Assembly: GCA_949743325.1 (NCBI GenBank)
Contig: CATJTQ010000090.1
Location: forward strand, 57,477 to 121,476
DNA length: 64,000 nucleotides
DNA from: an uncultured Lachnospiraceae bacterium
GTDB lineage: Bacteria; Bacillota; Clostridia; Lachnospirales; Lachnospiraceae
Direction: 5' to 3'
Shown here: positions 17,021 to 26,944 of the stretch, in pieces
How positions within the stretch are numbered: the stretch's first letter is position 1
How the letters are laid out: every line of letters begins with the position of its first letter
Program-made: the position numbers and the translations under genes
The notes under the pieces: generated by a model
What the model saw: the letters and a program-made list of their open reading frames with translations, nothing else
Databases searched by the model: none
What the model was told of the DNA's origin: nothing

Positions 17021-18339
17021 AAAATTGGTTGACAACTAATTTGAGTCTTAAGATTTTATCAATCCTTTTTGCAATTTCTTTGTGGATAATAGTAGTGAAT
17101 GTTTCAGATCCTGTGACAACTAAAACTTTTAAAAACATACCTGTTTCATTTAAAAACGAGTCAGTATTATCTGAAGCAGGGTTAGTGTATGAGGTTCTTG
17201 ACGGAAGTGATACGGTTACTTTTACTGTAAGGGCTAAACGTTCAGTTATTGAGTCTCTTACAAATGGAGATTTTAATGCAGTTGCAGATTTTGCAGAACG
17301 TATTTCAGAGAATGCGGTTCCGGTTAAAGTATCAGCGCTGAAACATGAGGAGCAGATTCTTGACATAGATTTAATGAAAAACACAGTTAAAATTGCAGTT
17401 GAGGAGAAGGTTTCAAAGGTTGTATCGGTAAATCTTCATGTAATTGGCAATACAGCAGAAGGTTTTACTATAGGAAAAACAAAGGTTACGCCTTCTGAAG
17501 TAACATTGTCAGGACCTCAATCATTGATTGGAAATATTGACAATATGTCAGTTGTTTTAGATGTTTCTAATGCTAATGTAGATATTTCAACAGCTGTTGA
17601 AGGTCAGATTTTAGATAAAAATGGTAATGTAGTTAAAGATGATAGAATTTTCCCGGATGTAAATCAATTTGAAGTGTCAGCAGAGTTGCTTCATACAAAA
17701 AGTGTGGATTTGGATTTCTCAGTTGAGGGAAGAGTAAAGGATGGTTATCGCTATGTTGGTATGGAATATAAACCAACAACTATTTTACTTGCAGGTGAAG
17801 TTGAGGATTTAGATAATATAAGCACAATTGTTTTTCCTCCGTCAGAGTTGAATATAGATGGAGCAGACAATAATGTTGTTAAGACTGTCGATGTAAGTAA
17901 ATATGTACCAGATAATTTAACTGTTGTCAATGAGAATGAAAAAGAGGTTACAGTTACATTAAAGGTTATAAATCTTGATATTCGTAGATTATCATATCCG
18001 GTTACCAAAATTAATGTTTTAAATACTCCATCAGGTATGGATGTTAGTTTTGAAGGAAAACTAAATATTGATGTTGTGCTTTTGGGGCTTATGGAAGATT
18101 TAGACAGATTTTCGACAGATAATTTAAATGTGTCAGTTGATGTCAAGGGATTAAGTGAAGGTGTCCATAATGTTCAGCTGAAGATTGATACTAATACAGA
18201 TGGTATAGGAGTAGCAGAAACTTCTTATATAGATGTGTCTTTGCACTCGTCAAGAGTTGAAGCTCCTCCGCCATCACAGACGCCGACAGTTACTCATGGT
18301 AACGATATATCTGATGTTTCGGGCACTGAGCCAAATTAA
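17017..18339 (+). CDS. cdaR: YbbR-domain regulator of CdaA
   Basis: A 440-residue extracytoplasmic protein: one N-terminal membrane anchor (about residues 8-30), then about four YbbR beta-domains. Repeating cores are seen as VTFTVRAKRSVIESL, VTLSGPQSLIGNIDN, ILLAGEVEDLDNIS and VVLLGLMEDLDRFS. A Pro/Thr-rich tail (VEAPPPSQTPTVTHG) ends the protein. CdaR contacts CdaA and tunes c-di-AMP synthesis from outside. I start at the ATG at 17017 after GGAAGGGAG; it shares ATGA with the cdaA stop. Confidence 0.92.
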   Translation: MKNWLTTNLSLKILSILFAISLWIIVVNVSDPVTTKTFKNIPVSFKNESVLSEAGLVYEVLDGSDTVTFTVRAKRSVIESLTNGDFNAVADFAERISENAVPVKVSALKHEEQILDIDLMKNTVKIAVEEKVSKVVSVNLHVIGNTAEGFTIGKTKVTPSEVTLSGPQSLIGNIDNMSVVLDVSNANVDISTAVEGQILDKNGNVVKDDRIFPDVNQFEVSAELLHTKSVDLDFSVEGRVKDGYRYVGMEYKPTTILLAGEVEDLDNISTIVFPPSELNIDGADNNVVKTVDVSKYVPDNLTVVNENEKEVTVTLKVINLDIRRLSYPVTKINVLNTPSGMDVSFEGKLNIDVVLLGLMEDLDRFSTDNLNVSVDVKGLSEGVHNVQLKIDTNTDGIGVAETSYIDVSLHSSRVEAPPPSQTPTVTHGNDISDVSGTEPN

Positions 18340-18369
18340 ACAATTTTAATAATATTAAGGAGAAATATA

Positions 18370-19719
18370 ATGGGAAGATTATTTGGAACAGACGGGGTAA
18401 GAGGTGTTGCAAATTCAGAATTGACGCCGGAGCTTGCTATGCAGTTAGGTCAGGCTGGAGCATATGTGCTGACAAAAGAAAATGCACACCAACCTACGAT
18501 CCTTGTTGGATGTGATACAAGAGCATCAGGCGATATGCTTGCATATGCATTGATGGCAGGAGTCTGTTCTGTTGGAGCCAATGCAGTGTTTGTTGGTGTT
18601 ATTCCTACGCCTGCAGTTGCATTTTTAACTAAGAAATTTAAAGTAGATGCAGGTGTAGTAATCTCTGCATCACATAATACAATGGAATTTAATGGTATCA
18701 AATTTTTTAACGGTGAGGGTTATAAGCTGTCAGATGAGTTAGAAGATGAGATAGAAAGTTATATCTTGAATGATATGCAAGATATAAATATGCCAACAGG
18801 ATCAGGTATTGGAAAGATTGAATATCGACCTGATGCCAAGGAGCATTATATTGAATTTGCAAAAAAAGCAGTTGATGTTGATTTGACAGGAATGAAAATT
18901 GTCGTTGATTGTGCTGAAGGAGCATCATATTATACTTCTGTAAAGACTTTACATGAACTTGGTGCGGAGGTTGTTCCTATACATATAAGCCCTGATGGAA
19001 CTAATATTAATGCCAATTGCGGTTCTACACATATGGAAGAACTTAAGGCTAGGGTTGTATATGAGAAAGCAGTTTTAGGTCTTGCTTTCGACGGAGATGC
19101 CGACAGGCTGCTTGCAGTAGATGAAACAGGAAGTCTTGTAGATGGTGATCAATTAATGGCAATTTGTGGATGTTATCTAAAAGAACAGGGAAGACTAGCA
19201 AATGATACAATTGTCGTTACTGTTATGACAAATCTTGGGTTTGTTATTATGGCAAAAGAAGCGGGTATCAATGTAGAAACTACAAAAGTTGGTGACCGTT
19301 ATGTGTTGGAGAGAATGAAAGAAATAGGCGCTTCTCTTGGAGGAGAACAGTCAGGGCATATTATTTTCTTAGATGAGAATACTACCGGAGACGGACTTTT
19401 AAGCGCTCTTCATCTCTTAGAAGTAGTTGTTAAAACAGGTAAACCATTATCTGAGCTTGCCCAGGTTATGCAGGTGCTTCCACAAGCACTTGTAAATGCT
19501 ACAGTCCCAAATCATAAGAAAGAATCATATATGGATTATCCTGAGATTGCTGAAGCAATAGAGCAATTAGAGGCAATGTTTGCAGGTGAGGGAAGGGTAC
19601 TGATAAGACCTTCAGGTACAGAACCTCTTGTACGTGTAATGATTGAGGGAAAAGATGAAGAAAAGATAAAAGACGAAGCAGAAAAACTGGCAGATTTGAT
19701 AGAGAAAAATATGTTATAA
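18370..19719 (+). CDS. glmM: Phosphoglucosamine mutase GlmM
   Basis: A 449-residue enzyme converting glucosamine-6-phosphate to glucosamine-1-phosphate for UDP-GlcNAc and peptidoglycan. The N-terminus [13 protein letters not shown] is diagnostic. The catalytic phosphoserine lies in [14 protein letters not shown] (about residue 100). The metal loop is [15 protein letters not shown], the sugar-binding loop GGEQSGHII, and the phosphate-binding loop [12 protein letters not shown]. Third gene of the cdaA operon; GlmM is also known to inhibit CdaA. Length is normal. Confidence 0.97.
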   Translation: MGRLFGTDGVRGVANSELTPELAMQLGQAGAYVLTKENAHQPTILVGCDTRASGDMLAYALMAGVCSVGANAVFVGVIPTPAVAFLTKKFKVDAGVVISASHNTMEFNGIKFFNGEGYKLSDELEDEIESYILNDMQDINMPTGSGIGKIEYRPDAKEHYIEFAKKAVDVDLTGMKIVVDCAEGASYYTSVKTLHELGAEVVPIHISPDGTNINANCGSTHMEELKARVVYEKAVLGLAFDGDADRLLAVDETGSLVDGDQLMAICGCYLKEQGRLANDTIVVTVMTNLGFVIMAKEAGINVETTKVGDRYVLERMKEIGASLGGEQSGHIIFLDENTTGDGLLSALHLLEVVVKTGKPLSELAQVMQVLPQALVNATVPNHKKESYMDYPEIAEAIEQLEAMFAGEGRVLIRPSGTEPLVRVMIEGKDEEKIKDEAEKLADLIEKNML

Positions 19720-19815
19720 TTTTATACCCGTGTGCAACGTCTGTGTGACTGTTTGCTGCGTGATCTTTGACTCCTGCCGGAAGAGTTAAATTTGAAACCG
19801 AGGAGGAAATTTAAC

Positions 19816-20079
19816 ATGGTAAGTAAGATTGTTAAAGTAACTAATCCAACAGGTCTTCATTTGCGGCCTGCTGGATTGTTATGTAAAGAAGCAATAAAAT
19901 ATGAATCTAAAATAATATTTAAGTTTAAAAAGAGTACAGCGAATGCAAAGAGCGTCCTTAGTGTTCTTGGCGCTTGTGTAAAATGTGGAGATGAAATAGA
20001 GTTTGAATGTACAGGAGAAGATGAGGTGGAGGCATTACAAGCTCTTGTTGCATTGGTAGAGAGCGGACTTGGAGAATGA
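19816..20079 (+). CDS. ptsH: Phosphocarrier protein HPr
   Basis: An 87-residue HPr. TGLHLRPAG puts the phosphotransfer His at residue 15, and AKSVLSVLG puts the regulatory Ser at residue 46, both at canonical positions when translation starts at the ATG at 19816. GAGGAGGAAATT at about 19800 supports this over an upstream in-frame start. HPr passes phosphate from enzyme I to PTS sugar permeases, and Ser46-P acts with CcpA in Firmicutes. No ptsI is adjacent. It may instead be a Crh-like paralogue, but His15 argues for HPr. Confidence 0.9.
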   Translation: MVSKIVKVTNPTGLHLRPAGLLCKEAIKYESKIIFKFKKSTANAKSVLSVLGACVKCGDEIEFECTGEDEVEALQALVALVESGLGE

Positions 20080-20114
20080 TTTATTATATAAAATTAAAAA
20101 GGCAGGATTAATTA

Positions 20115-21230
20115 ATGAAAGTTGCGATAGTACATGACTGGCTTACCATATATGGAGGTTCAGAAAGTATAATTAGGATAATACATGATTTTTATCCTGA
20201 TGCTCCAATATATACAACCGTTTATGACAAAAAAAATATGCCGGATGATTTTGCGAAGATGGATATACGATCATCTTTTATTCAGAAACTTCCCTTTGCA
20301 AAGAAAAAGTATACATCATATTTAATGATGATGCCATACGCTTTTGAGCAGTTTGATTTGTCCGAATATGATTTAGTTATATCTTCTAATACCAGTTGCT
20401 CTAAGGGGGTTATAACAGGAGCTAATACTCTTCATATATGTTATTGTAATACTCCTATGCGCTATGGATGGGATTTTTATCATGAATATATTGGACCGAA
20501 AAACCGTTTTGCAAAATTTTTGATTGCTTGGATGATGAAAGGGATTCGTCAATGGGACAGGCTTTCGGCGGATAGGGTTGATGTTTTTATTGCCAATTCA
20601 GACAATGTTGCAAAGCGGATAAAAAAGCATTACCGAAGAATTTCTAAAGTTATCTATCCACCAGTCAGAACTTCTATGTTTCAAATAAGTGATATTGATG
20701 AAGGGTATTTTCTTGTCGTCTCAAGACTTGTTCCATATAAAAGAATAGATTTAGTTGTAGAGGCTTTCACAAAGCTTAACCTGCCTCTTAAAGTAATTGG
20801 GGATGGTTCAGAATATAAGGATATTGCTGCGAAAGCAGGTCCAACTGTGCAGATGCTTGGGCGTGTAGATGATGATGCTGTTTTAAAATATATGCAGGGT
20901 TGTCACGCATTTTTGTTTCCAGGGGAGGAAGATTTTGGTATAACTCCTATTGAAGCTCAGGCTTGCGGTAAGCCAGTTATAGCTTTAGGAAGAGGAGGAG
21001 CATTAGAGACTGTTGAAGCGGAAAAGACAGGTATTTTTTTTGATGAGCAGACAGTAGCTTCTGTTGCTGAAGCAGTTGAGAGATTTAATAAAATTAATTT
21101 TGATAGAGATTATATTCGGGCACATGCTGAGAAATTCAGTGAAGAGAGATTCAGAAAAGAGTTAAAAGAATTTTTTGATAAAGAATATGAGAAATTTAAA
21201 CAGGGAAAAGATGTTGAAGATTTTTCATAG
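20115..21230 (+). CDS. Glycosyltransferase family 4 protein
   Basis: A 371-residue GT-B glycosyltransferase. The N-terminal MKVAIVHDWLTIYGGSES and the C-terminal donor site (RLVPYKRIDLVVEAF, FLFPGEEDFGITPIEAQACGKPVIALG with the E-x7-E motif) fit GT4. It is very like WbaZ-type mannosyl or rhamnosyl transferases of surface polysaccharide clusters. Being first in a run with manC, gmd and rmd, it probably uses GDP-mannose or GDP-D-rhamnose. The acceptor is unknown. No TM segments are seen, so it acts on the inner membrane face. Confidence 0.85.
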   Translation: MKVAIVHDWLTIYGGSESIIRIIHDFYPDAPIYTTVYDKKNMPDDFAKMDIRSSFIQKLPFAKKKYTSYLMMMPYAFEQFDLSEYDLVISSNTSCSKGVITGANTLHICYCNTPMRYGWDFYHEYIGPKNRFAKFLIAWMMKGIRQWDRLSADRVDVFIANSDNVAKRIKKHYRRISKVIYPPVRTSMFQISDIDEGYFLVVSRLVPYKRIDLVVEAFTKLNLPLKVIGDGSEYKDIAAKAGPTVQMLGRVDDDAVLKYMQGCHAFLFPGEEDFGITPIEAQACGKPVIALGRGGALETVEAEKTGIFFDEQTVASVAEAVERFNKINFDRDYIRAHAEKFSEERFRKELKEFFDKEYEKFKQGKDVEDFS

Positions 21231-21256
21231 TGAAGTTATTTGACAGGAGATAGGAA

Positions 21257-22327
21257 ATGGAATTATATGAGGTAATAATGGCCGGCGGTTCAGGTACAAG
21301 ATTCTGGCCGCTTAGCCGTATTAACAGACCTAAACAATTTATAAATGTCAGTGGAAATGATATATTGCTTAATGAGACAATTAAGCGTATGGATGGAATA
21401 ATTAAGAGAGAAAATGTTTTTGTTGTTACAGGAGAGCGGTATCGAGATTTAATAGAGAAGGAGATTGTTAATGGCATTCCGTTTTCAAATATATTGACTG
21501 AACCGGCAGGGCGTAATACAGCACCCTGCATTTTGTATGCCGCCAGTGTCTTACAGAAAGATAAAGGCGATGGAATTATGTGTGTGTTTGCAGCAGATCA
21601 TCATATAAAAAATGTTGAGGAATATCGTCGTATTATACAAGCTGCAGCGGCTCAGGCAGAAAAAGAAAATTGTATAATGACAATTGGTATTAAGCCGACA
21701 TACCCGTCTACCGGCTATGGTTATATTAAAAGTAAAGAAAGTATAACAAATGAAATATATTCCGTTGAGCAGTTTGTAGAGAAACCGAATTTAGATAGAG
21801 CCAAGGAATATTTGTCTGATGGTGGATATTCGTGGAATAGTGGTGTTTTTGTGTTTAAAGTATCTGTAATTTTAGATGCTTTCAAAAAATATCTTCCGAA
21901 AATGTGTGAGCAGATGAATAAGATAATTGATGCAAGAGGATATGATAATGAGAGCAGTGTACTGCATGATATTTATCCTAATCTTGAATCGATATCTTTG
22001 GATTATGGAATTATGGAACATGCAGATAAAGTACAGGTGATTGCTGGTGATTATGGCTGGAGCGATGTAGGAAGCCTTAATGAGCTTGGTACATTTCACT
22101 CTGCAGATAATAATAATAATATTTTAATTGGAGAAGATATAGTGACATTTGACAGCAAAAATTGTATTGTGAAAAGTGACAGAGGTCTTGTTGCTCTTGT
22201 TGGAATAGAAGATGTAATAGTTGTAGAGTCTGACGAAACAGTGTTAATATGTCAAAAGGACAGAGCACAGGATGTTAAAAGTATTGTTGAAAAATTAAAA
22301 GCAGAGGGAATGTCAGAGTATTTATAA
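21257..22327 (+). CDS. manC: Mannose-1-phosphate guanylyltransferase
   Basis: A 356-residue nucleotidyltransferase making GDP-mannose from mannose-1-phosphate and GTP. MAGGSGTRFWPLSRINRPKQF holds the signature GGxGxRxWPxS and the PKQF motif. VFAADHHI and FVEKPNLDRAKEYL are also typical. The C-terminal isomerase domain of bifunctional ManC/AlgA (about 470 residues) is absent, so this is the short monofunctional form. It supplies the substrate of Gmd next door. Confidence 0.92.
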   Translation: MELYEVIMAGGSGTRFWPLSRINRPKQFINVSGNDILLNETIKRMDGIIKRENVFVVTGERYRDLIEKEIVNGIPFSNILTEPAGRNTAPCILYAASVLQKDKGDGIMCVFAADHHIKNVEEYRRIIQAAAAQAEKENCIMTIGIKPTYPSTGYGYIKSKESITNEIYSVEQFVEKPNLDRAKEYLSDGGYSWNSGVFVFKVSVILDAFKKYLPKMCEQMNKIIDARGYDNESSVLHDIYPNLESISLDYGIMEHADKVQVIAGDYGWSDVGSLNELGTFHSADNNNNILIGEDIVTFDSKNCIVKSDRGLVALVGIEDVIVVESDETVLICQKDRAQDVKSIVEKLKAEGMSEYL

Positions 22328-22362
22328 TAACTTTATAACTGGATTAATCAGGAGGAATAAAT

Positions 22363-23376
22363 ATGAAAAGAGCGTTAATAACGGGCATAACCGGTCAGGA
22401 TGCTTCCTATTTATCGGAAGAGCTTTTAGAAAAAGGTTATGAAGTATATGGTTTAATGCGCAGAAAAAGTAAGGTGGATTATGGAAATGTAGGACATTTA
22501 ATAAAAGATATAAAAATGATATATGGTGATATGTCAGACCTTGTATCATTAGTTTCGGCAATGAAGATATCAATGGCAGATGAGGTTTATAATTTAGCCG
22601 CTCAGTCATTTGTTGCTACTTCATGGGACACGCCTGTGGGCACAGCAGAAATTAATGCTATTGGAGTGACAAATATGCTGGAGGCAATTCGCTTAATAAA
22701 TAAGGAATGCCGTTTTTATCAGGCATCGACAAGTGAAATGTTTGGAAAAGTTCAAAGTGTTCCGCAGAATGAAGATACACCGTTTTATCCTCGAAGTCCT
22801 TATGGCGTTGCAAAGTTGTATGGACATTGGATTACTAAAAATTATCGTGAAAGTTTTGATATGTATGCTTGTTCGGGAATTTTGTTTAACCATGAGTCCG
22901 AACGTCGCGGCTATGAGTTTGTTACAAGAAAGATTACTAATGCTGCCGCTTTAATTAAATATGGAAAGATGGATAAAGTTGAGCTTGGGAATCTGTCTGC
23001 AAAGAGAGACTGGGGACATGCAAAGGACTATGTCCATGCAATGTGGCTTATGCTTCAGCAGGACACACCTGATGATTATGTTATAAGTACTGGAGAGACA
23101 AGAGAAGTTAGAGATTTTGTAAATATTGCGTTTGATATGGCGGGTATGCCGTTAACCTGGGAGGGCAGCGGTTTAGATGAAAAAGCGTATGATAAGAATG
23201 GTGTGGAGAGAGTATGCGTGAATCCTGACTTTTTCAGACCAGCAGAAGTTGAGCTTTTGTTAGGTGATTCAAGCAAGGCACAAGAAAAATTGGGCTGGAA
23301 AAGAGAGATTTCTTTTGAAGAGCTTGTTCGGCGAATGGTTGAAAATGATATAGAAATTGTTGCTTCTAATCTTTAA
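22363..23376 (+). CDS. gmd: GDP-mannose 4,6-dehydratase
   Basis: A 337-residue extended short-chain dehydrogenase that makes GDP-4-keto-6-deoxy-D-mannose. GITGQDASYLSEELLEKGYEVYG is the NADP-binding Rossmann motif plus the Gmd signature. The catalytic Thr-Ser-Glu is TSEMFG, the Tyr-Lys pair YGVAKLYGHW, and HESERRGYEFVTRKIT is specific to Gmd. The start follows CAGGAGG. Between manC and rmd it forms a complete GDP-D-rhamnose route. Confidence 0.95.
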   Translation: MKRALITGITGQDASYLSEELLEKGYEVYGLMRRKSKVDYGNVGHLIKDIKMIYGDMSDLVSLVSAMKISMADEVYNLAAQSFVATSWDTPVGTAEINAIGVTNMLEAIRLINKECRFYQASTSEMFGKVQSVPQNEDTPFYPRSPYGVAKLYGHWITKNYRESFDMYACSGILFNHESERRGYEFVTRKITNAAALIKYGKMDKVELGNLSAKRDWGHAKDYVHAMWLMLQQDTPDDYVISTGETREVRDFVNIAFDMAGMPLTWEGSGLDEKAYDKNGVERVCVNPDFFRPAEVELLLGDSSKAQEKLGWKREISFEELVRRMVENDIEIVASNL

Positions 23377-23396
23377 AGAAACTAGGAGATTTCTGT

Positions 23397-24344
23397 ATGA
23401 AAATTCTAATAACAGGCGCCGCTGGATTCGTTGGGCGGCATTTAATTGATGCATTAAAATGTTTTAAAGAAAATGAAATATATGCTTTTGTATTGAATAA
23501 AAACGAATTTCAAAATGTTGAATTACCAGCAGAAAGGATCTTTCAGGTTGACATAACAAACATTAAAAATGTTTATGAGAAGATAGAAATAATAAGACCT
23601 GATATAGTATATCATCTGGCAGCACAGAGTTCTGTAGGTTTATCTTGGAAAAATCCGGCGCTGACTTATAATGTAAATATAACTGGCACTGTAAATTTGC
23701 TTGAGGCATTATCTGTGTACTGCAATGATGCCAGGGTATTATTGATCGGTTCTGCAGAGCAGTATGATGTAAAATATGATACAGAGCAGCCTATTGCAGA
23801 GTCGCATAAATTAGTCGGTAATAATCATTATTCGGTATCAAAATTGGCACAGGAGGCAGCGGCAGGACTTTTTATAAAAAATACTGACTTACAGATAATA
23901 CGTGTGCGTGCTTTTAACCATATTGGTGCAGGACAGGAGACTAAATTTGTGATTCCCGACTGGTGTAGCCAAGTAATTTCAATGGAAAAAAATTTGCATA
24001 AAGAAGCTTGTCTTGCAGTTGGGAATGTAAAGGTTAGACGTGATTTTACAGATGTCAGAGATATTGTTAATTGTTATATTTTGCTTGCCCAAAACGGTGT
24101 TTCAGGAGAAATCTACAATGTGGGCAGCGGTGTAAGCCGTTCTCTTGAAGATGTATTGGAAATAATTAAAAAAAATTCAACAAGAAATGATATTAAATGG
24201 AAAGTTGATGAAAATAAACTTAGACCTACTGATATTATGGAGCTTAGGGCTGATGTAAGAAAGCTTAAATCGGTAACCGGATGGAGTCCAAAGTATAGTT
24301 TGGATGATTCAATACAGTGGATAATGGAAGAGATGAGGAAATGA
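23397..24344 (+). CDS. rmd: GDP-4-keto-6-deoxy-D-mannose reductase (Rmd type)
   Basis: A 315-residue extended SDR with ITGAAGFVGRHLIDAL at the N-terminus, YHLAAQSSVGLSW, catalytic YSVSK and RAFNHIGAGQ. These resemble Rmd, which yields GDP-D-rhamnose, and not GDP-L-fucose synthase, whose N-terminal signature (GHxGMVGSA) is absent. Adjacent to gmd at 20-bp spacing. Its TGA stop shares an ATGA with the next gene. Confidence 0.85.
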   Translation: MKILITGAAGFVGRHLIDALKCFKENEIYAFVLNKNEFQNVELPAERIFQVDITNIKNVYEKIEIIRPDIVYHLAAQSSVGLSWKNPALTYNVNITGTVNLLEALSVYCNDARVLLIGSAEQYDVKYDTEQPIAESHKLVGNNHYSVSKLAQEAAAGLFIKNTDLQIIRVRAFNHIGAGQETKFVIPDWCSQVISMEKNLHKEACLAVGNVKVRRDFTDVRDIVNCYILLAQNGVSGEIYNVGSGVSRSLEDVLEIIKKNSTRNDIKWKVDENKLRPTDIMELRADVRKLKSVTGWSPKYSLDDSIQWIMEEMRK

Positions 24345-26848
24345 TAAAGAAGACAATACTGCGGGTGGTTGTTATTGTACTTGTATTTATCGGAAGTTTT
24401 GCATTATTTTCTCGTTTAATGAACAGTGATAATGTAGATAAGACGATAAAACTTGCTGACTGCCATCTTCCTACAGTTTCAGCATTTTATGGTGAAGAAA
24501 AAATTAATAATATGTTTGGCTATGTAAACGAGATGAAGGGTCAATATATGCGTGATACTATAACGCCTCTTGGTCTGGATAATAAACTTGATATTCAGAT
24601 ACAAACTTATGGCGAAGAGATTAAAGCGGTAGGTTTTGAGGTTCGCTCGTTAAATACAAAAAGACTTATTGAGGATAGTGAGGTGGAGAATTTTCAGGCT
24701 GGCAGCGAAGATATTAATCTAAAACTTAATATTCAGGATTTGTTGGCTGATAATACAGAGTATCTGCTTATAATAAAATTATCCACAGAGCGGTTTGAAA
24801 ATATTAACTATTATACAAGAATAGTTAAGAGCGGGCAATATAATGTATCTGAAAAGCTCTCTTTTGCTTTAAATTTCCATAAAAAGACATTTGAAAAAAG
24901 TGAAGAGATCGTTGCAAATCTTGAGTCAAGTTCTTTGGGAGATAACAGCAGTTATAATTTTGTTAATATACATTCAAGTTTTTCTCAAGTTACATTTGGA
25001 AATTTGGATATCCATAAAATAGGTACAACTCAGACTCAAATTCAGGAATTAAATCCGCAGACTGCAGTTATTGTTCTCAAATATCAGGCTGAGGTGAAAA
25101 ATAACGTCGGTGAAACGGAAACTTATAATATGAGAGAGTTTTACCGGGTTCGTTATACAAAAGATCGTATGTATCTCTTAGAATTTGAGAGAACGATGGA
25201 TGAAGTTTTTAATGAGAATAATAAAGTATATTATGCAAAGGCTCTGTCACTTGGTATTTCTGATGATAAAGTGGAATATATGTCTAACGGAGATGGAAGT
25301 ATTGTAAGCTTTGTTCAGCAGGGAAATTTATATACTTATAATTGTAAATCCAACACAATTTCAAAGGTTTATGGATTTTCAGGTGGTAATGATATTCGAT
25401 ACAACAATAATGAACATGATATAAAAATAGTAAGTGTAGATGAAAGCGGAAGTACTGATTTTATAGTTACTGGTTATATGGTTCGCGGCAGTCATGAAGG
25501 GCAGACAGGAGTGGCAGTTTTTCATTATGACAGTATAATAAATGCAGTTGAAGAGAAATTATTTATTAAATCTGATAAATCTTATCCAGTATTGAAAAGT
25601 GAAATTGGAGATCTGGCATACATGAGCGCTAAGGGTGTTCTCTATATTAGTTTTGCTGAAGATGTCTATGAGATAAGTATGGAGTCAAGACGTTACGGAA
25701 TTTTAGTCGATGGTTCTGAAAATGGAGATTTTGTAGTATCAGATAATAATGTTTATATGGCATGGCAGACAGAAAGTTCAGAATTTGATTGTAAAAGTCT
25801 TAATATAATAAATTTTGACAAAGGTAGCAAAAAGGTTATTGAAGCGGCAGATAATGAAAGAATTAAACCGATAGGGTTTGTTGGGAATGATTTAATTTAT
25901 GGATTGGCACGTGTTTCTGATATTGAGGCTGGAGGACATTCTGTCTTTCCAATGTACAAAATTATTATATTAAATGAAAGAAATGAAGTTATAAAAGAAT
26001 ATGAACCTTCTGGAATGTTTATTACAGCAGGAAAAATTAAAGAAAATATGGTGGATCTTGAGAGAATGTCTTTTAATGGCAGTAATTATCAGCTGGCGAT
26101 AGGGGATCAGATAGTTCACAGTAAAAAAGATGAAGATGTGAAAGTTGTTTTAGGTTCTGTAACAACAGAAGGAAAGAAGAAAGAGTATCAACTGCAGTTT
26201 AATAGTCCATTAAAAGAAAAGATGCCTACAAGTCTTTATCCTAAACTTGTAATTTATGAAAATAAAAAAGATATGGATTTTGATATAGCTCATGAGAATC
26301 CATTGTTTTATGTATATGCTAGGGGAGAATTGGACAGTATTTATAATAACGCGGTAGTAGCATTTTCAAAGGCCGATGAAATTGCGGGAGTAGTTGTCAC
26401 AGAAAATCAGACATGTGTTTTTGAGAGAACTAGGAAATATGATAAATATCAAATTGAGAAACTGCCTACAATTGCGGCTACTGAAAGTATGGATAGTTTA
26501 ACTGCATGTGTAAAAGCAATTTGTGAGTATTATCAGCTTTCCATAGATGTGGTTTCAGAGGTTTCAAACGGAAAGTCGGCGCTAGATGTGTTAAAAAGTG
26601 CATTAGGTGCAGAAAGTATGCTGTATTTAAACGGTCAGTCACTTAGTAATGTATTATATATGGTAAGTGCTGGTTATCCGGTTCTCGTAAAGATAGATGC
26701 TAATAATTATGGAGTAATAGTAGGATATAATAATCTTAACACAATTCTTATGAATCCGGTTACTGGCAAAACCGGATATGTAGGAATGGAAGATAGTAAG
26801 AATATGTACGGTCAGGCAGGAAATGTATTTATTGGCTGTGTCCAGTAG
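24341..26848 (+). CDS. Large membrane-anchored extracytoplasmic protein with degenerate C39-like C-terminus
   Basis: An 835-residue protein with one N-terminal TM helix (about residues 4-26) and the rest predicted outside the cell. It is beta-rich, with repeated stretches resembling a propeller (VSFVQQGNLYTYNC, FVVSDNNVYMAWQ, IGFVGNDLIYGLARVSD). The last 130 residues resemble a C39-like cysteine peptidase fold (MDSLTACVKAICEYY; GYPVLVKIDANNYGVIVGYNN; MNPVTGKTGYV), but Ser, Asn/Tyr and Asn stand where Cys, His and Asp would be expected. The start ATG at 24341 overlaps the rmd stop. It may take part in polysaccharide export or display; this is inferred from position. Confidence 0.7.
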   Translation: MIKKTILRVVVIVLVFIGSFALFSRLMNSDNVDKTIKLADCHLPTVSAFYGEEKINNMFGYVNEMKGQYMRDTITPLGLDNKLDIQIQTYGEEIKAVGFEVRSLNTKRLIEDSEVENFQAGSEDINLKLNIQDLLADNTEYLLIIKLSTERFENINYYTRIVKSGQYNVSEKLSFALNFHKKTFEKSEEIVANLESSSLGDNSSYNFVNIHSSFSQVTFGNLDIHKIGTTQTQIQELNPQTAVIVLKYQAEVKNNVGETETYNMREFYRVRYTKDRMYLLEFERTMDEVFNENNKVYYAKALSLGISDDKVEYMSNGDGSIVSFVQQGNLYTYNCKSNTISKVYGFSGGNDIRYNNNEHDIKIVSVDESGSTDFIVTGYMVRGSHEGQTGVAVFHYDSIINAVEEKLFIKSDKSYPVLKSEIGDLAYMSAKGVLYISFAEDVYEISMESRRYGILVDGSENGDFVVSDNNVYMAWQTESSEFDCKSLNIINFDKGSKKVIEAADNERIKPIGFVGNDLIYGLARVSDIEAGGHSVFPMYKIIILNERNEVIKEYEPSGMFITAGKIKENMVDLERMSFNGSNYQLAIGDQIVHSKKDEDVKVVLGSVTTEGKKKEYQLQFNSPLKEKMPTSLYPKLVIYENKKDMDFDIAHENPLFYVYARGELDSIYNNAVVAFSKADEIAGVVVTENQTCVFERTRKYDKYQIEKLPTIAATESMDSLTACVKAICEYYQLSIDVVSEVSNGKSALDVLKSALGAESMLYLNGQSLSNVLYMVSAGYPVLVKIDANNYGVIVGYNNLNTILMNPVTGKTGYVGMEDSKNMYGQAGNVFIGCVQ

Positions 26849-26944
26849 TTCTTTGAATAGTAAGTTAAGATTTTGCAGTTTAATAGTATGTTAAAATTAG
26901 TTTTTACAGATAATGGTTGACATAGTAGAAGGAGGTTTTGTTAA

